Part shown: positions 6,329 to 12,819 of the stretch, piece after piece
How positions within the stretch are numbered: position 1 is the stretch's first letter
How the letters are laid out: each line of letters starts with the position of its first letter
The notes under the pieces: model-generated
What the model was told of the DNA's origin: nothing
The model's database searches: none
Seen by the model: only the letters and a program-made list of their open reading frames with translations
Made by a program: the position numbers and the translations under genes
NCBI GenBank assembly: GCA_013205365.1
Contig: JABMNC010000033.1
Coordinates: 1 to 15,108 of the forward strand
Reading direction: 5' to 3'
DNA: 15,108 nucleotides
Origin: Cryomorphaceae bacterium
Lineage (GTDB): Bacteria > Bacteroidota > Bacteroidia > Flavobacteriales > Schleiferiaceae

Positions 6329-8398
6329 TTAGGATTTAAGGATTATTTTTTGAGTATACCAGGCCCCTGCGCTGCGCCACCTAAGAACGTATGCTCCCTC
6401 GGGAAGATGGTGCGCAACCGGCTCGCCATTGATTCCGTAGCGCCGGAGTACTACCTGCCCGAGCATAGACAGCAGCTCAACGTCTTGAGCTTCAGGCGAC
6501 CAAAGAATTCCCGTCGCAGTGCGCCAAAGGCAGTTCTTAGCTTCGGGCAGGGCCATTGAAGAACCCATCAATCGCCAATGCTGAATGCCCTGGAGCTCAA
6601 GGGTTAGGGGCCCTTGATCGAGTCGATAGGACTCGATTCCGTCGGTCAACCAAAGGGCAGAAGCCGCGCCAGTGCAGCCCACCTCAACCCGCACTGGGCT
6701 TGCAGCCTCGCTGCGAATCAGCAAAATTTCGGCGGGGTTCCAGCTCTTTGCGGCAGCATCGCCCGAGGGCGTTTCGACGACCCATCGCAAGGGAGATGGG
6801 CTTGCTCGAGCAGGGGCATCGCGCTCTAAATCCAAATCGGGCTGGGCAGAACCGTCCGGCATAATCCAAAGAGGCAGGTCGAGGTCCGGGTTCTCTAAAG
6901 CCTTTAAATTCAATCGTATGGGGTTTGGTCCGCCCGAACTGGCACCTAGTGCCCCTCGGTTGGCAAGAGTTAGGCTCGAGCCTTCCCCCTGCGCCCGAAC
7001 CCAAAAACCCTGCAGGGGCGCAATAAAGCCCGACAGGCTTCCGCCGCTGGGGCTGTAGTAGGAGTAGCTGCCGATACCGCCCAAGGCCGAGGGATCCCAA
7101 ATGGAGTAGCTCGCGTCCACGCCTAGTCTCGCCAAAGAGGCGAACTCCAAATTGCAGGCTAGGGGATTGCCCAGTAAATTCCAACCGTCCGTTACCGACG
7201 TAGAAAGGACGGTGCTCGTAGGGTTGGGATTATCCGCATAGCCCAGACTCCATTGAGACCATGGCTGCCGGGGAGCCGGCCCCTCAAGGCTAATCGTCCT
7301 GCTGCCAATGCCAAAGTAGCCCTGACCCCTTGACCCAAGACCTTGGCCGGCACTTCGGTACTCTCCGCTGTCGGAATTCCAGGAATAGAGGGCTGATTGG
7401 TTTGCGCCAGACAATCCGGTCACGCCGCGGTCCAAGGGACTGGAGAGCTGGTTCCAGCCAAGGTGGGGCCAAAACGTCTCGGCTCGGAGCGTTCCAGTAC
7501 CCAGTCCCGCCGCACTCAGCCGCATTTGAGCTTGGCCGACGCTGTCTGCGTGGAGCACAAGCTCCCCGTCAAGCACCAGCCGTCCTCGAACATCAAGAGA
7601 CCCGCCTGGTGCAACATCAACCCTCGTACCTGCCGCAACGCGCATGTTTGCGCAGACAAAGCCCAAACCCTGGTAGGGGCCTTGAACCAAGGCATTGTCT
7701 CCAGGCGACGGAGCGCCATTGCTCCATTGCTGGCCATTCCAAACCCTAGGAGCCAGTTCGCTACCCCGGAGCTTGAGGTCGTCCCATCGCCAAGTTCCTG
7801 AGGTACTGTAATTCTGAGAACTCGTCGTAGGGTTGGCGCGCATTCCCTGGTAGGCCTGATTGGCCCCGTAGCTGCCGCCAAAATTGCTGAATGGCAGGGG
7901 AGAAAACACCGACACCAGGCGAATCCAAACGAGCTCATGCCCCTGGGCCCCCGGCAAATAAGCATTAAACGGAACCCAAACGTCAAAGGGACCCCATCCG
8001 CTGTCGGGCGCCCAAACATTGGTCCAGGTGGATCCGAGGTCGGTTGACGCGTCAATGCGCCACCAACGCGACGACGTAGAAGAGCCCCGGAGCAGCCCCT
8101 GGATCCAAACGCTATCCATCCCAAGGGTATTGGCTTCAAGGAGCAGTCCTCGTTCTGCCGAGCCGGTTGCCTGCGGAGCAAAACTTCGGAGCGAAATGGA
8201 CTTGCCGGCCCCGACTCCCTGCACGTAGGAATGAACGACGTTCTCTGCCGAGCACAGGGCAAAGCCGCTGTCGGCTTGGGTTTGTTCCGTATTAAAATGC
8301 CAAGAGGCAATGGACTGGCAGGTTGCGGGTTCGGTGCTGCACAAAAATGCCGAGAGGCAAAGCGTCGGCAGGACCAAACAAGAGGAAAAAGGTTTCAT
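6329..8398 (-). CDS. T9SS type A sorting domain-containing surface protein (689 aa)
   Basis: Predicted secreted or cell-surface protein. The start at 8398 gives a signal peptide (MKPFSSCLVLPTLCLSAFLCST, cleavage perhaps near Ala-Thr-Cys-Gln). Early in the body is a region like the structural domains of Bacteroidota surface proteins (ASWHFNTEQTQADSGF; WWRIDASTDLGSTWTNVWAP). A beta-helix-like part follows (NMRVAAGTRVDVAPGGSLDVRGRLVLDGEL). Then comes the phylum-typical segment TDGWNLLGNPLACNLEF...YSIWDPSALGGIGSYSYY...GFIAPLQGFWVRAQG, usual before the C-terminal sorting domain in such proteins. The end (ELLSMLGQVVLRRYG, LPEGAYVLRWRSAGAWYTQKIILKS) is a T9SS type A sorting domain. No catalytic motif was found. 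It is probably co-transcribed with the PID-CTERM-like protein and the exosortase downstream. The 74 bases upstream (8399-8472) hold no clear promoter. Confidence 0.85.
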   Translation of the reverse strand: MKPFSSCLVLPTLCLSAFLCSTEPATCQSIASWHFNTEQTQADSGFALCSAENVVHSYVQGVGAGKSISLRSFAPQATGSAERGLLLEANTLGMDSVWIQGLLRGSSTSSRWWRIDASTDLGSTWTNVWAPDSGWGPFDVWVPFNAYLPGAQGHELVWIRLVSVFSPLPFSNFGGSYGANQAYQGMRANPTTSSQNYSTSGTWRWDDLKLRGSELAPRVWNGQQWSNGAPSPGDNALVQGPYQGLGFVCANMRVAAGTRVDVAPGGSLDVRGRLVLDGELVLHADSVGQAQMRLSAAGLGTGTLRAETFWPHLGWNQLSSPLDRGVTGLSGANQSALYSWNSDSGEYRSAGQGLGSRGQGYFGIGSRTISLEGPAPRQPWSQWSLGYADNPNPTSTVLSTSVTDGWNLLGNPLACNLEFASLARLGVDASYSIWDPSALGGIGSYSYYSPSGGSLSGFIAPLQGFWVRAQGEGSSLTLANRGALGASSGGPNPIRLNLKALENPDLDLPLWIMPDGSAQPDLDLERDAPARASPSPLRWVVETPSGDAAAKSWNPAEILLIRSEAASPVRVEVGCTGAASALWLTDGIESYRLDQGPLTLELQGIQHWRLMGSSMALPEAKNCLWRTATGILWSPEAQDVELLSMLGQVVLRRYGINGEPVAHHLPEGAYVLRWRSAGAWYTQKIILKS

Positions 8399-8472
8399 AG
8401 GAGCAGGGGTTTAATTCCGCCAAGCTCCGAAGAGGCAGGGACCGCAATCGTCCCTTAAACGTAAGTAAACGA

Positions 8473-8802
8473 CTAGCTTTTAGCCAGAACGATCCGAACC
8501 TGGGCTACCATAGCATCTCCCTGCTCTGCCTTTAGCCAGTACATTCCGGCCGGCAGGTGGCCAACTTCCCAGGTAAACTGACGTTGGCTCGAAGAAAGAT
8601 TTTTTACTTCTACCCGACGGCCAAGCATGTCATAAAGGCTTAGAGAGACCGGCTGTGGTCCGCTCAATTCCAACTGCCCGCGCATGACCCCTTGAACCGG
8701 GTTGGGGTAAACGACTAAATTGGGGTTGGTACCAGACATCATAAAGGCCTGGCTGCTCACGACCAGCAGCACTGCGGATATCCATTGAACAAGGCCTTTC
8801 AT
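8473..8802 (-). CDS. Minimal T9SS sorting-domain protein (109 aa)
   Basis: The ATG at 8802 gives a short signal peptide (MKGLVQWISAVLLVVSSQAF). Almost the whole remainder is a T9SS type A sorting domain: NLVVYPNPVQGVMRGQLEL, PVSLSLYDMLGRRVEVKNL, HLPAGMYWLKAEQG and a final basic beta-strand ending VLAKS. There is no room for a cargo domain, only a few residues (MMSGTNP) between the two signals. A TTG at 8811 in the same frame is a less likely start because the -7 element ends six bases before the ATG. It follows the GyrI-like gene by 21 bases but seems to have its own promoter. It could be the remnant of a longer secreted protein or a dedicated small surface or adaptor protein; the sequence does not decide. 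Confidence 0.8.
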   Translation of the reverse strand: MKGLVQWISAVLLVVSSQAFMMSGTNPNLVVYPNPVQGVMRGQLELSGPQPVSLSLYDMLGRRVEVKNLSSSQRQFTWEVGHLPAGMYWLKAEQGDAMVAQVRIVLAKS

Positions 8803-8808
8803 ATGCAG

Positions 8809-8816
8809 CAAACCTA
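8809..8816 (-). promoter_or_regulatory. Bacteroidota -7 element (TAGGTTTG) for the minimal T9SS protein
   Basis: A full match to TAnnTTTG on the minus strand, ending six bases before the ATG at 8802 and lying in the 21-base gap after the GyrI-like gene. It predicts a leaderless transcript. The -33 box is weak (ATTG at an off spacing). Confidence 0.5.
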
Positions 8817-8823
8817 CAAAAAA

Positions 8824-9384
8824 TTATAAATCAATAACCTCTTCAGCCACCGGATACTCCTGAAAAACAAAACGAATCATGCCTTCGCTGTGGATTTCAT
8901 AGACCCAACCGGGCTCTAAGCCGGCCTCAATCGAAGCCTTGGTGAGCATTGGGTAGGCGCGCATAGCCCCAACCATTATGGCTAAGTCGTTGGGTTTGGC
9001 AAAATCAATCCAAAGGGCTCGTCCTTCTGGAATGCGCTCCAGCCTCAAATCGGCGAAGTCCATGGTTCCAAGGTTTTCAGTAGTTCGGCCGAGAACGACG
9101 CCTGCATAGCTCAGAAGTGAATCCTCTTCAACCTCCTCGGGATTGGAATAGTAAATGCCAATCATTTCGTCCGAAGAAAGTCCGAGGGAATCTGCGGTTG
9201 TTTGGGCTCGCTTAAAGGCGGCTCCTATTTTTTGAAAAGGGCCGGTATGGTCGTATCCCGCCACTACGTAACCACCCTGAACAGAGTCGTTTATCTGAAG
9301 TTTTGTGAAAGCGCCAAGCCAAGCGGCCAGGCCTGCAATGAGAAGGAAGAGGGCAGCAATTGCCCACAAAAGCTTGCGTACCAT
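8824..9384 (-). CDS. Membrane-anchored GyrI-like (effector-binding) domain protein
   Basis: A 186-residue protein. The start at 9384 (MVRKLLWAIAALFLLIAGLAAWLGAF) was chosen over an in-frame start at 9426 because a -7 promoter element lies between them, four bases before this ATG, and because the protein then opens with its membrane segment. Residues about 5-26 form one helix with positive residues before it, so the rest is probably periplasmic. The body resembles the GyrI-like/AraC-effector-binding fold: VVAGYDHTGPFQKIGAAFKRA, then MIGIYYSNPEEVEEDSLLSYAGVVLG and RIPEGRALWIDFAKP, which are phrases typical of this family (a beta-alpha sandwich that binds small molecules). There is no DNA-binding domain, so it is not a transcription factor of the AraC or BmrR type. 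Its ligand is unknown. Proteins of this kind are frequent in Flavobacteriales. Confidence 0.8.
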   Translation of the reverse strand: MVRKLLWAIAALFLLIAGLAAWLGAFTKLQINDSVQGGYVVAGYDHTGPFQKIGAAFKRAQTTADSLGLSSDEMIGIYYSNPEEVEEDSLLSYAGVVLGRTTENLGTMDFADLRLERIPEGRALWIDFAKPNDLAIMVGAMRAYPMLTKASIEAGLEPGWVYEIHSEGMIRFVFQEYPVAEEVIDL

Positions 9385-9388
9385 ATGG

Positions 9389-9396
9389 CAAAGGTA
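9389..9396 (-). promoter_or_regulatory. Bacteroidota -7 element (TACCTTTG) for the GyrI-like protein
   Basis: A full TAnnTTTG match on the minus strand, ending four bases before the ATG at 9384; a T-run at about -33 gives a partial second box. It decides the start codon of the gene, because the longer alternative would begin upstream of this promoter. Confidence 0.6.
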
Positions 9397-9502
9397 CGAT
9401 GGCAGCGTATCAAAAAAAGCGAGCATTCGCTGCAGGGGATTCCGTGAATACCAGCAGGATTGTCGGCGATTTCTCTACCAAAAATTAGGCTCGTTTTTCT
9501 GC

Positions 9503-9533
9503 TTAGCAAGCACAAATCTCCCGCTTATCTTTG
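9503..9533 (+). promoter_or_regulatory. Promoter of the Lacal_2735-LOG gene pair (TTAG-N19-TATCTTTG)
   Basis: TATCTTTG at 9526-9533 matches TAnnTTTG exactly. TTAG at 9503-9506 matches three of four positions of TTTG at the consensus spacing of 19. The element ends six bases before the ATG at 9540. It stands back to back with the promoter of the GyrI-like gene in a 155-base divergent region that holds no other feature I can see. Confidence 0.6.
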
Positions 9534-9539
9534 TCCCCT

Positions 9540-9716
9540 ATGTTTTCATTCTTCCGCAAAAAGTCTGAGCTCGACCAGCTCACCGACCAGTACCGAGCGC
9601 TCTTAGAGGAGTCGTTTAAATTGTCTACTACCGACCGCAGGGCATCGGACCTCAAACGTGCCGAAGCCGAGGAGGTAGCAGTCAAGATGGAAGAACTTCA
9701 AAAAAACGCGAAATAG
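9540..9716 (+). CDS. Lacal_2735 family small protein (58 aa)
   Basis: A short, charged, probably helical cytoplasmic protein of unknown function. The sequence MFSFFRKKSELDQLTDQYRALLEESFKLSTTDRRASDLKRAEAEEV follows the Lacal_2735 pattern known in Flavobacteria: an MF-x-x-F-x-KKSE opening, then a helix with LSTxxRxxSDxKxAEAE. The ATG at 9540 is preferred to a TTG nine bases upstream, because that TTG forms part of the -7 promoter element. The TAG stop overlaps the GTG start of the next gene by one base, so the two are translated as a pair. No membrane segment or catalytic motif is present. Confidence 0.8.
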   Translation: MFSFFRKKSELDQLTDQYRALLEESFKLSTTDRRASDLKRAEAEEVAVKMEELQKNAK

Positions 9717-10321
9717 TGGCTCGCAACCTCGAGGGAGCTCGGGTTACGGTGTATTGCGCAGGGTCTGCACGGGTTGCGCCGCACTACCTCGACGGCGCCA
9801 GCGAACTGGCAAAGGATTTAGTAGACGCGGGAGCCACACTCGTTTTTGGTGGTGGTAAAACCGGACTTATGGGCCATATTGCCTCCGAGGTAATCAGGCT
9901 TGGTGGCCACGTTTCTGGCATCATGCCCCGGTTTTTAAAAGATATTGAAATGGACCATCCGCTGGTCACGGATTTTACCTTGGTAGACACGATGGCCGAG
10001 CGAAAGGCCGCACTCTTGGCTGGCACAGAGGGCATCATTGCCCTGCCCGGGGGCTGCGGGACCCTTGAGGAATTGCTTGAAGCAATTACCCTAAAGCGGC
10101 TTGGGCAGTACCTCAAACCCATTGTGATAGTAAACCAAAATGGTTTTTATGATGACCTGCTGCGCCAACTAGCCCGCATGGTAGACGAGGAGTTCATGAA
10201 CCCAGAGCATCTGCACTTATGGGTGGCAGTGGACCATCCTCACGACGCGATAAAGGCCATTTTAGCCACGCCAGACCTGAGTGCCGCGGTGCTCAGCCGT
10301 GCGGCTGTGCAAGCAAAGTAG
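9716..10321 (+). CDS. LOG family protein (TIGR00730), predicted nucleoside 5'-monophosphate phosphoribohydrolase
   Basis: A Rossmann-fold enzyme of the LOG (LONELY GUY)/TIGR00730 family, which removes the base from nucleotide 5'-monophosphates such as cytokinin ribotides or AMP. It has 201 residues, normal for the family. The dinucleotide-like glycine loop FGGGKTGLMG is at 44-53. MAERK (93-97) supplies the catalytic Arg96, and PGGCGTLEE (111-119) is the family's PGG-x-GT-x-x-E signature with the catalytic Glu119. The start is GTG at 9716, sharing its G with the TAG of the preceding gene; no separate promoter is seen, so it depends on the upstream one. The in vivo substrate in this organism is not known. 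Confidence 0.9.
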   Translation: MARNLEGARVTVYCAGSARVAPHYLDGASELAKDLVDAGATLVFGGGKTGLMGHIASEVIRLGGHVSGIMPRFLKDIEMDHPLVTDFTLVDTMAERKAALLAGTEGIIALPGGCGTLEELLEAITLKRLGQYLKPIVIVNQNGFYDDLLRQLARMVDEEFMNPEHLHLWVAVDHPHDAIKAILATPDLSAAVLSRAAVQAK

Positions 10322-10350
10322 CCTGATGGCATAATTTAATGCTTCGATAA

Positions 10351-10381
10351 TTTGAGCATCGGTGCATTGTCGCTACTTTTG
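10351..10381 (+). promoter_or_regulatory. Promoter of the exb operon (TTTG-N19-TACTTTTG)
   Basis: TTTG at 10351-10354 and TACTTTTG at 10374-10381 form an exact Bacteroidota -33/-7 pair with 19 bases between. Transcription should begin near 10385-10388, giving a leader of about 40 bases before the ATG at 10428, unlike the leaderless arrangement of several neighbours. The 106-base gap 10322-10427 contains nothing else recognisable. Confidence 0.75.
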
Positions 10382-10427
10382 TCCTTCAAAATATTTCAAA
10401 AAGTTTAATTCAACTCGCAAAACCCTC

Positions 10428-11234
10428 ATGAAAAAGGTCATCGCCCTGTTCTTTGCTGCAGGAATTCTATTTACTCAGCCCATCTTGGCTCAAGAGGCCA
10501 CTGCAACAGAGCAGGCAGTCGCAACGGATTCTAATGCTGCTCAAGCAGATACAACCGCTGCTGCAGCGACCGAAGAGAGTGCCCCCGAAGTGGAGGCTGA
10601 AGCTAGCTTCACGCAGGTTCTTAAGGATAAATTCATCGAAGGAGATCCTTTGTGGATGGCTCCGGTTTTGCTTACCCTGATTTTGGGTCTTGCCATTGCC
10701 ATCGAGCGAGTACTCTTTCTTGCAATGTCCAACAACAACAACGATAAGCTTCTTGAGGACGTTAAGTCGGCCCTAGCTAGCGGCGGTAAGACTGCGGCCC
10801 TTGAGGTTTGCCGCAATACCCGCGGACCCGTTGCGTCAATCTTTTACCAAGGCTTAGATAAGATGGACGACGGAATCGATATGGTCGACAAGGCCATCGT
10901 GAGTTTGGGTTCCGTAGAAAACGGAAAACTTGAGCGCGGTGTTTCTTGGATTTCCCTGTTCATCGCCCTTGCCCCCATGCTCGGGTTTATGGGTACGGTA
11001 ATCGGTATGATTCAAGCCTTTGATGCCATTGAGGCAGCGGGCGACATCAGCCCTTCATTGGTTGCAGGCGGTATCAAAGTGGCTCTTTTGACCACGGTAT
11101 TCGGTCTTATAGCAGCCATGATTCTTCAGATCTTCTACAACTTGATTGTAGCCATGATTGACAATTTGGTGAATAAGATGGAGGATGCTTCAATTACCTT
11201 CTTGGATATTGTTGCAGCCCACATTAAAAAGTAA
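10428..11234 (+). CDS. exbB: MotA/TolQ/ExbB proton channel family protein
   Basis: Inner-membrane proton-channel subunit that works with ExbD to energise outer-membrane processes, or with a TolR-like partner. The ATG at 10428 gives 268 residues beginning with a signal-type helix (MKKVIALFFAAGILFTQPILAQ); a frame open from 10362 was rejected because it begins before the predicted transcription start. Residues 23-60 are a low-complexity Ala/Thr/Glu linker. Membrane helices follow at about 75-100 (WMAPVLLTLILGLAIAIERVLFLAM), 172-200 (SWISLFIALAPMLGFMGTVIGMIQAF) and 216-245. The family hallmark APMLGFMGTVIGMIQAF (182-198) and the AGGIKVALLTTVFGLIAA helix are clear. The extra N-terminal helix and linker are known from Bacteroidota ExbB proteins. 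It is first in a four-gene operon; the next gene begins nine bases after its stop codon. Confidence 0.92.
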   Translation: MKKVIALFFAAGILFTQPILAQEATATEQAVATDSNAAQADTTAAAATEESAPEVEAEASFTQVLKDKFIEGDPLWMAPVLLTLILGLAIAIERVLFLAMSNNNNDKLLEDVKSALASGGKTAALEVCRNTRGPVASIFYQGLDKMDDGIDMVDKAIVSLGSVENGKLERGVSWISLFIALAPMLGFMGTVIGMIQAFDAIEAAGDISPSLVAGGIKVALLTTVFGLIAAMILQIFYNLIVAMIDNLVNKMEDASITFLDIVAAHIKK

Positions 11235-11242
11235 TAGCCATT

Positions 11243-11659
11243 ATGACCTTTGATAAAATTAGTCGACTTCTTGCCGTAGTCCTCGGGGGTATTGGCTTGG
11301 TGTTTACCCTGCTTATTTTCTTTGGCGGAGAGTCTTCATTAGAAACCAACGTTAGTGCGTCAATTTGGATTTCCATTGCGATGTTTCTGGTTGCGATAGC
11401 GTTAGCCGTATTTAGCGCCGTGCGCGGTATGGTCATCAATCCAGCGTCCCTTCGCGGTTCCCTTATTGGTTTTGGTGCCCTAGCGGCAATTCTTGCCGTG
11501 AGCTACATGATTTCTTCGGGCGCGGACTATGAATCCTACAAAAACATTTCGGAGAGCGGATCACGTTGGGTTTCCACTGGTTTGAATGCGACCTACATCA
11601 TGACCCTTCTTTCTGTTGGGGCTATTTTGTTCTCGTCCCTCATCCGACTGCGCAAATAA
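11243..11659 (+). CDS. Four-helix membrane protein of the exb operon, function unknown
   Basis: A 138-residue protein with four evident hydrophobic helices: about 9-28 (LAVVLGGIGLVFTLLIFFGG), 41-63 (ISIAMFLVAIALAVFSAVRGM), 70-90 (RGSLIGFGALAAILAVSYMI) and 117-135 (YIMTLLSVGAILFSSLIRL). The loop between helices 3 and 4 (SGADYESYKNISESGSRWVSTGLN) is polar and probably periplasmic. A gene for a similar small membrane protein commonly sits between exbB and exbD in Bacteroidota, so this is a regular operon member, but I know no biochemical function for it. Tight spacing (8 bases after exbB, 9 before exbD) suggests a subunit or assembly factor of the complex. Confidence 0.8.
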   Translation: MTFDKISRLLAVVLGGIGLVFTLLIFFGGESSLETNVSASIWISIAMFLVAIALAVFSAVRGMVINPASLRGSLIGFGALAAILAVSYMISSGADYESYKNISESGSRWVSTGLNATYIMTLLSVGAILFSSLIRLRK

Positions 11660-11668
11660 GACCTACTC

Positions 11669-12238
11669 ATGGCCAGTAAAAAACGTCCAGTACCTGAAAT
11701 CAACGCAGGCTCGATGGCAGATATAGCCTTCTTGCTGCTCATTTTTTTCTTAGTTACTACGACGATGGACGTAGACAAGGGCTTGCTAGTCAAACTACCC
11801 CCCTGGACCGAAGAGAGTTCTGAGGAACAAGACATTAAAGAGAAAAATATTTTTGTGGTTCTCGTTAATTCTCAAGATCAGTTGCTTATAGAAGAAGAGT
11901 ATGCTGCGCTCGAAGACGTGCGTCGCCTAGCTAAAGAATTTATTGACAACAATGGCGACGGCAGCTGCGAGGATTGCCGCGGCCTGCGCGACCCTAATTC
12001 TTCAGACAATCCCAAAAAGGCGGTTATTTCGATTCAAAACGACCGCGGAACAAGCTACAAAATTTTTGTTGCGGTGCGGAATGAGCTTCTTGGGGCATAT
12101 TCAGAGCTGCGCAATGACATCGCTCAGCGCAAATTTGGACGCGACTACGACGAACTCAGCGAAGGCGATATAGAATTGATAAATGAAGTTTATCCGCAGT
12201 TTATTTCTGAGGCCGAACCCGTCAAAATTGGAGGATAA
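11669..12238 (+). CDS. exbD: ExbD/TolR family biopolymer transport protein (first copy)
   Basis: Single-span partner of ExbB. It has 189 residues: a short basic cytoplasmic tail (MASKKRPVPEINAGS), then a helix MADIAFLLLIFFLVTTTM (16-33) with the conserved proton-path aspartate Asp18, then a periplasmic domain. The periplasmic part is longer than in classical ExbD (about 140 residues in E. coli). It contains an acidic loop with a Cys-x-x-Cys pair (Cys100, Cys103, in NNGDGSCEDCRG) and a C-terminal ISEAEPV. From memory this extended type with the cysteine pair recurs in Flavobacteriia. Its stop TAA overlaps the ATG of the second exbD by one base, so the two are translationally coupled. Confidence 0.92.
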   Translation: MASKKRPVPEINAGSMADIAFLLLIFFLVTTTMDVDKGLLVKLPPWTEESSEEQDIKEKNIFVVLVNSQDQLLIEEEYAALEDVRRLAKEFIDNNGDGSCEDCRGLRDPNSSDNPKKAVISIQNDRGTSYKIFVAVRNELLGAYSELRNDIAQRKFGRDYDELSEGDIELINEVYPQFISEAEPVKIGG

Positions 12239-12720
12239 TGCCATTTAAAAAGAAAAAGAAGATTGAAACGCCTCCAGTATCTACGGCGTCCCTTCCTGAT
12301 ATTGTGTTCATGCTGCTGTTTTTCTTCATGGTTACCACGACCATGCGAGAGGTGACGCTTTTGGTGAAATTAAAGAAGCCTCAGGCCACCGAAATTCAAA
12401 AGCTAGAGCGCAAGGACTTGACTACTTACATCTATATTGGTGCTCCCACGAATGCCGCCCTCGGCAACGAGCCCCGCATTCAGCTTGCCGACCAGCTCGC
12501 TAGTGTGGCTGACGTGCAGCAGTGGGTTATTCTTCAGCGCGAAGAGGTGAACGAAGCCGAGCGTCCAAAATTTACCGTGTCTATTAAGTCAGACATTGAT
12601 GCCAAGATGGGTTTGATTAGCGACATCAAGCAAGAGCTGCGCAAGGCGCAGGCACTCAAGCTGTCCTACTCTGCAAACCCTGCATCCTCCGCAGAGGAGA
12701 TGTTTAAGGCCTACCGCTAA
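12238..12720 (+). CDS. exbD: ExbD/TolR family biopolymer transport protein (second copy)
   Basis: The second ExbD-like protein, 160 residues. A very basic N-terminal tail (MPFKKKKK) precedes the helix SLPDIVFMLLFFFMVTTTM (18-36), with the conserved Asp21. The periplasmic domain follows (LLVKLKKPQATEIQKLERKDLTTYIYIG ... FTVSIKSDIDAKMGLISDIKQELRKA). It is clearly diverged from the first copy and lacks the Cys pair, so the two are likely different subunits of a mixed complex and not a recent duplication. Last gene of the operon; no tonB follows. A hairpin at 12738-12763 probably ends the transcript. Confidence 0.92.
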   Translation: MPFKKKKKIETPPVSTASLPDIVFMLLFFFMVTTTMREVTLLVKLKKPQATEIQKLERKDLTTYIYIGAPTNAALGNEPRIQLADQLASVADVQQWVILQREEVNEAERPKFTVSIKSDIDAKMGLISDIKQELRKAQALKLSYSANPASSAEEMFKAYR

Positions 12721-12737
12721 AATCCTATTGTTGGCTG

Positions 12738-12783
12738 GCAAGGGGTCTTGCTAGACGCCTTGCATTGGCTTCGTTTATTTTAG
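12738..12783 (+). terminator. Probable terminator hairpin of the exb operon
   Basis: GCAAGG-G-GTCT-TGCT-AGAC-G-CCTTGC forms a ten-pair stem with one G-G mismatch and a four-base loop. It is followed by T-rich sequence (TTCGTTTATTTTA) after about seven bases, so it is a less ideal terminator than the one after katG. It directly abuts the promoter of the next gene. Confidence 0.5.
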
Positions 12784-12785
12784 GC

Positions 12786-12815
12786 TTTGTTTCGGGTCCT
12801 TTAGTCCTAGTTTTG
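12786..12815 (+). promoter_or_regulatory. Promoter of the CPBP protease gene (TTTG-N18-TAGTTTTG)
   Basis: TTTG at 12786-12789 and TAGTTTTG at 12808-12815 form a Bacteroidota promoter pair with 18 bases between. The -7 box ends four bases before the ATG at 12820, predicting a leaderless transcript. Confidence 0.7.
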
Positions 12816-12819
12816 CTTC

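Noticed and set aside
8456..8463. TACGTTTA on the minus strand as a promoter of the 689-aa T9SS gene
   Set aside because: It has seven of eight matches, lies about 57 bases upstream and lacks a supporting -33 box; too weak to list as a feature.
10362..10427. Longer start for exbB
   Set aside because: The extra 22 codons would begin within the promoter, before the predicted transcription start, and would bury the signal-type helix.
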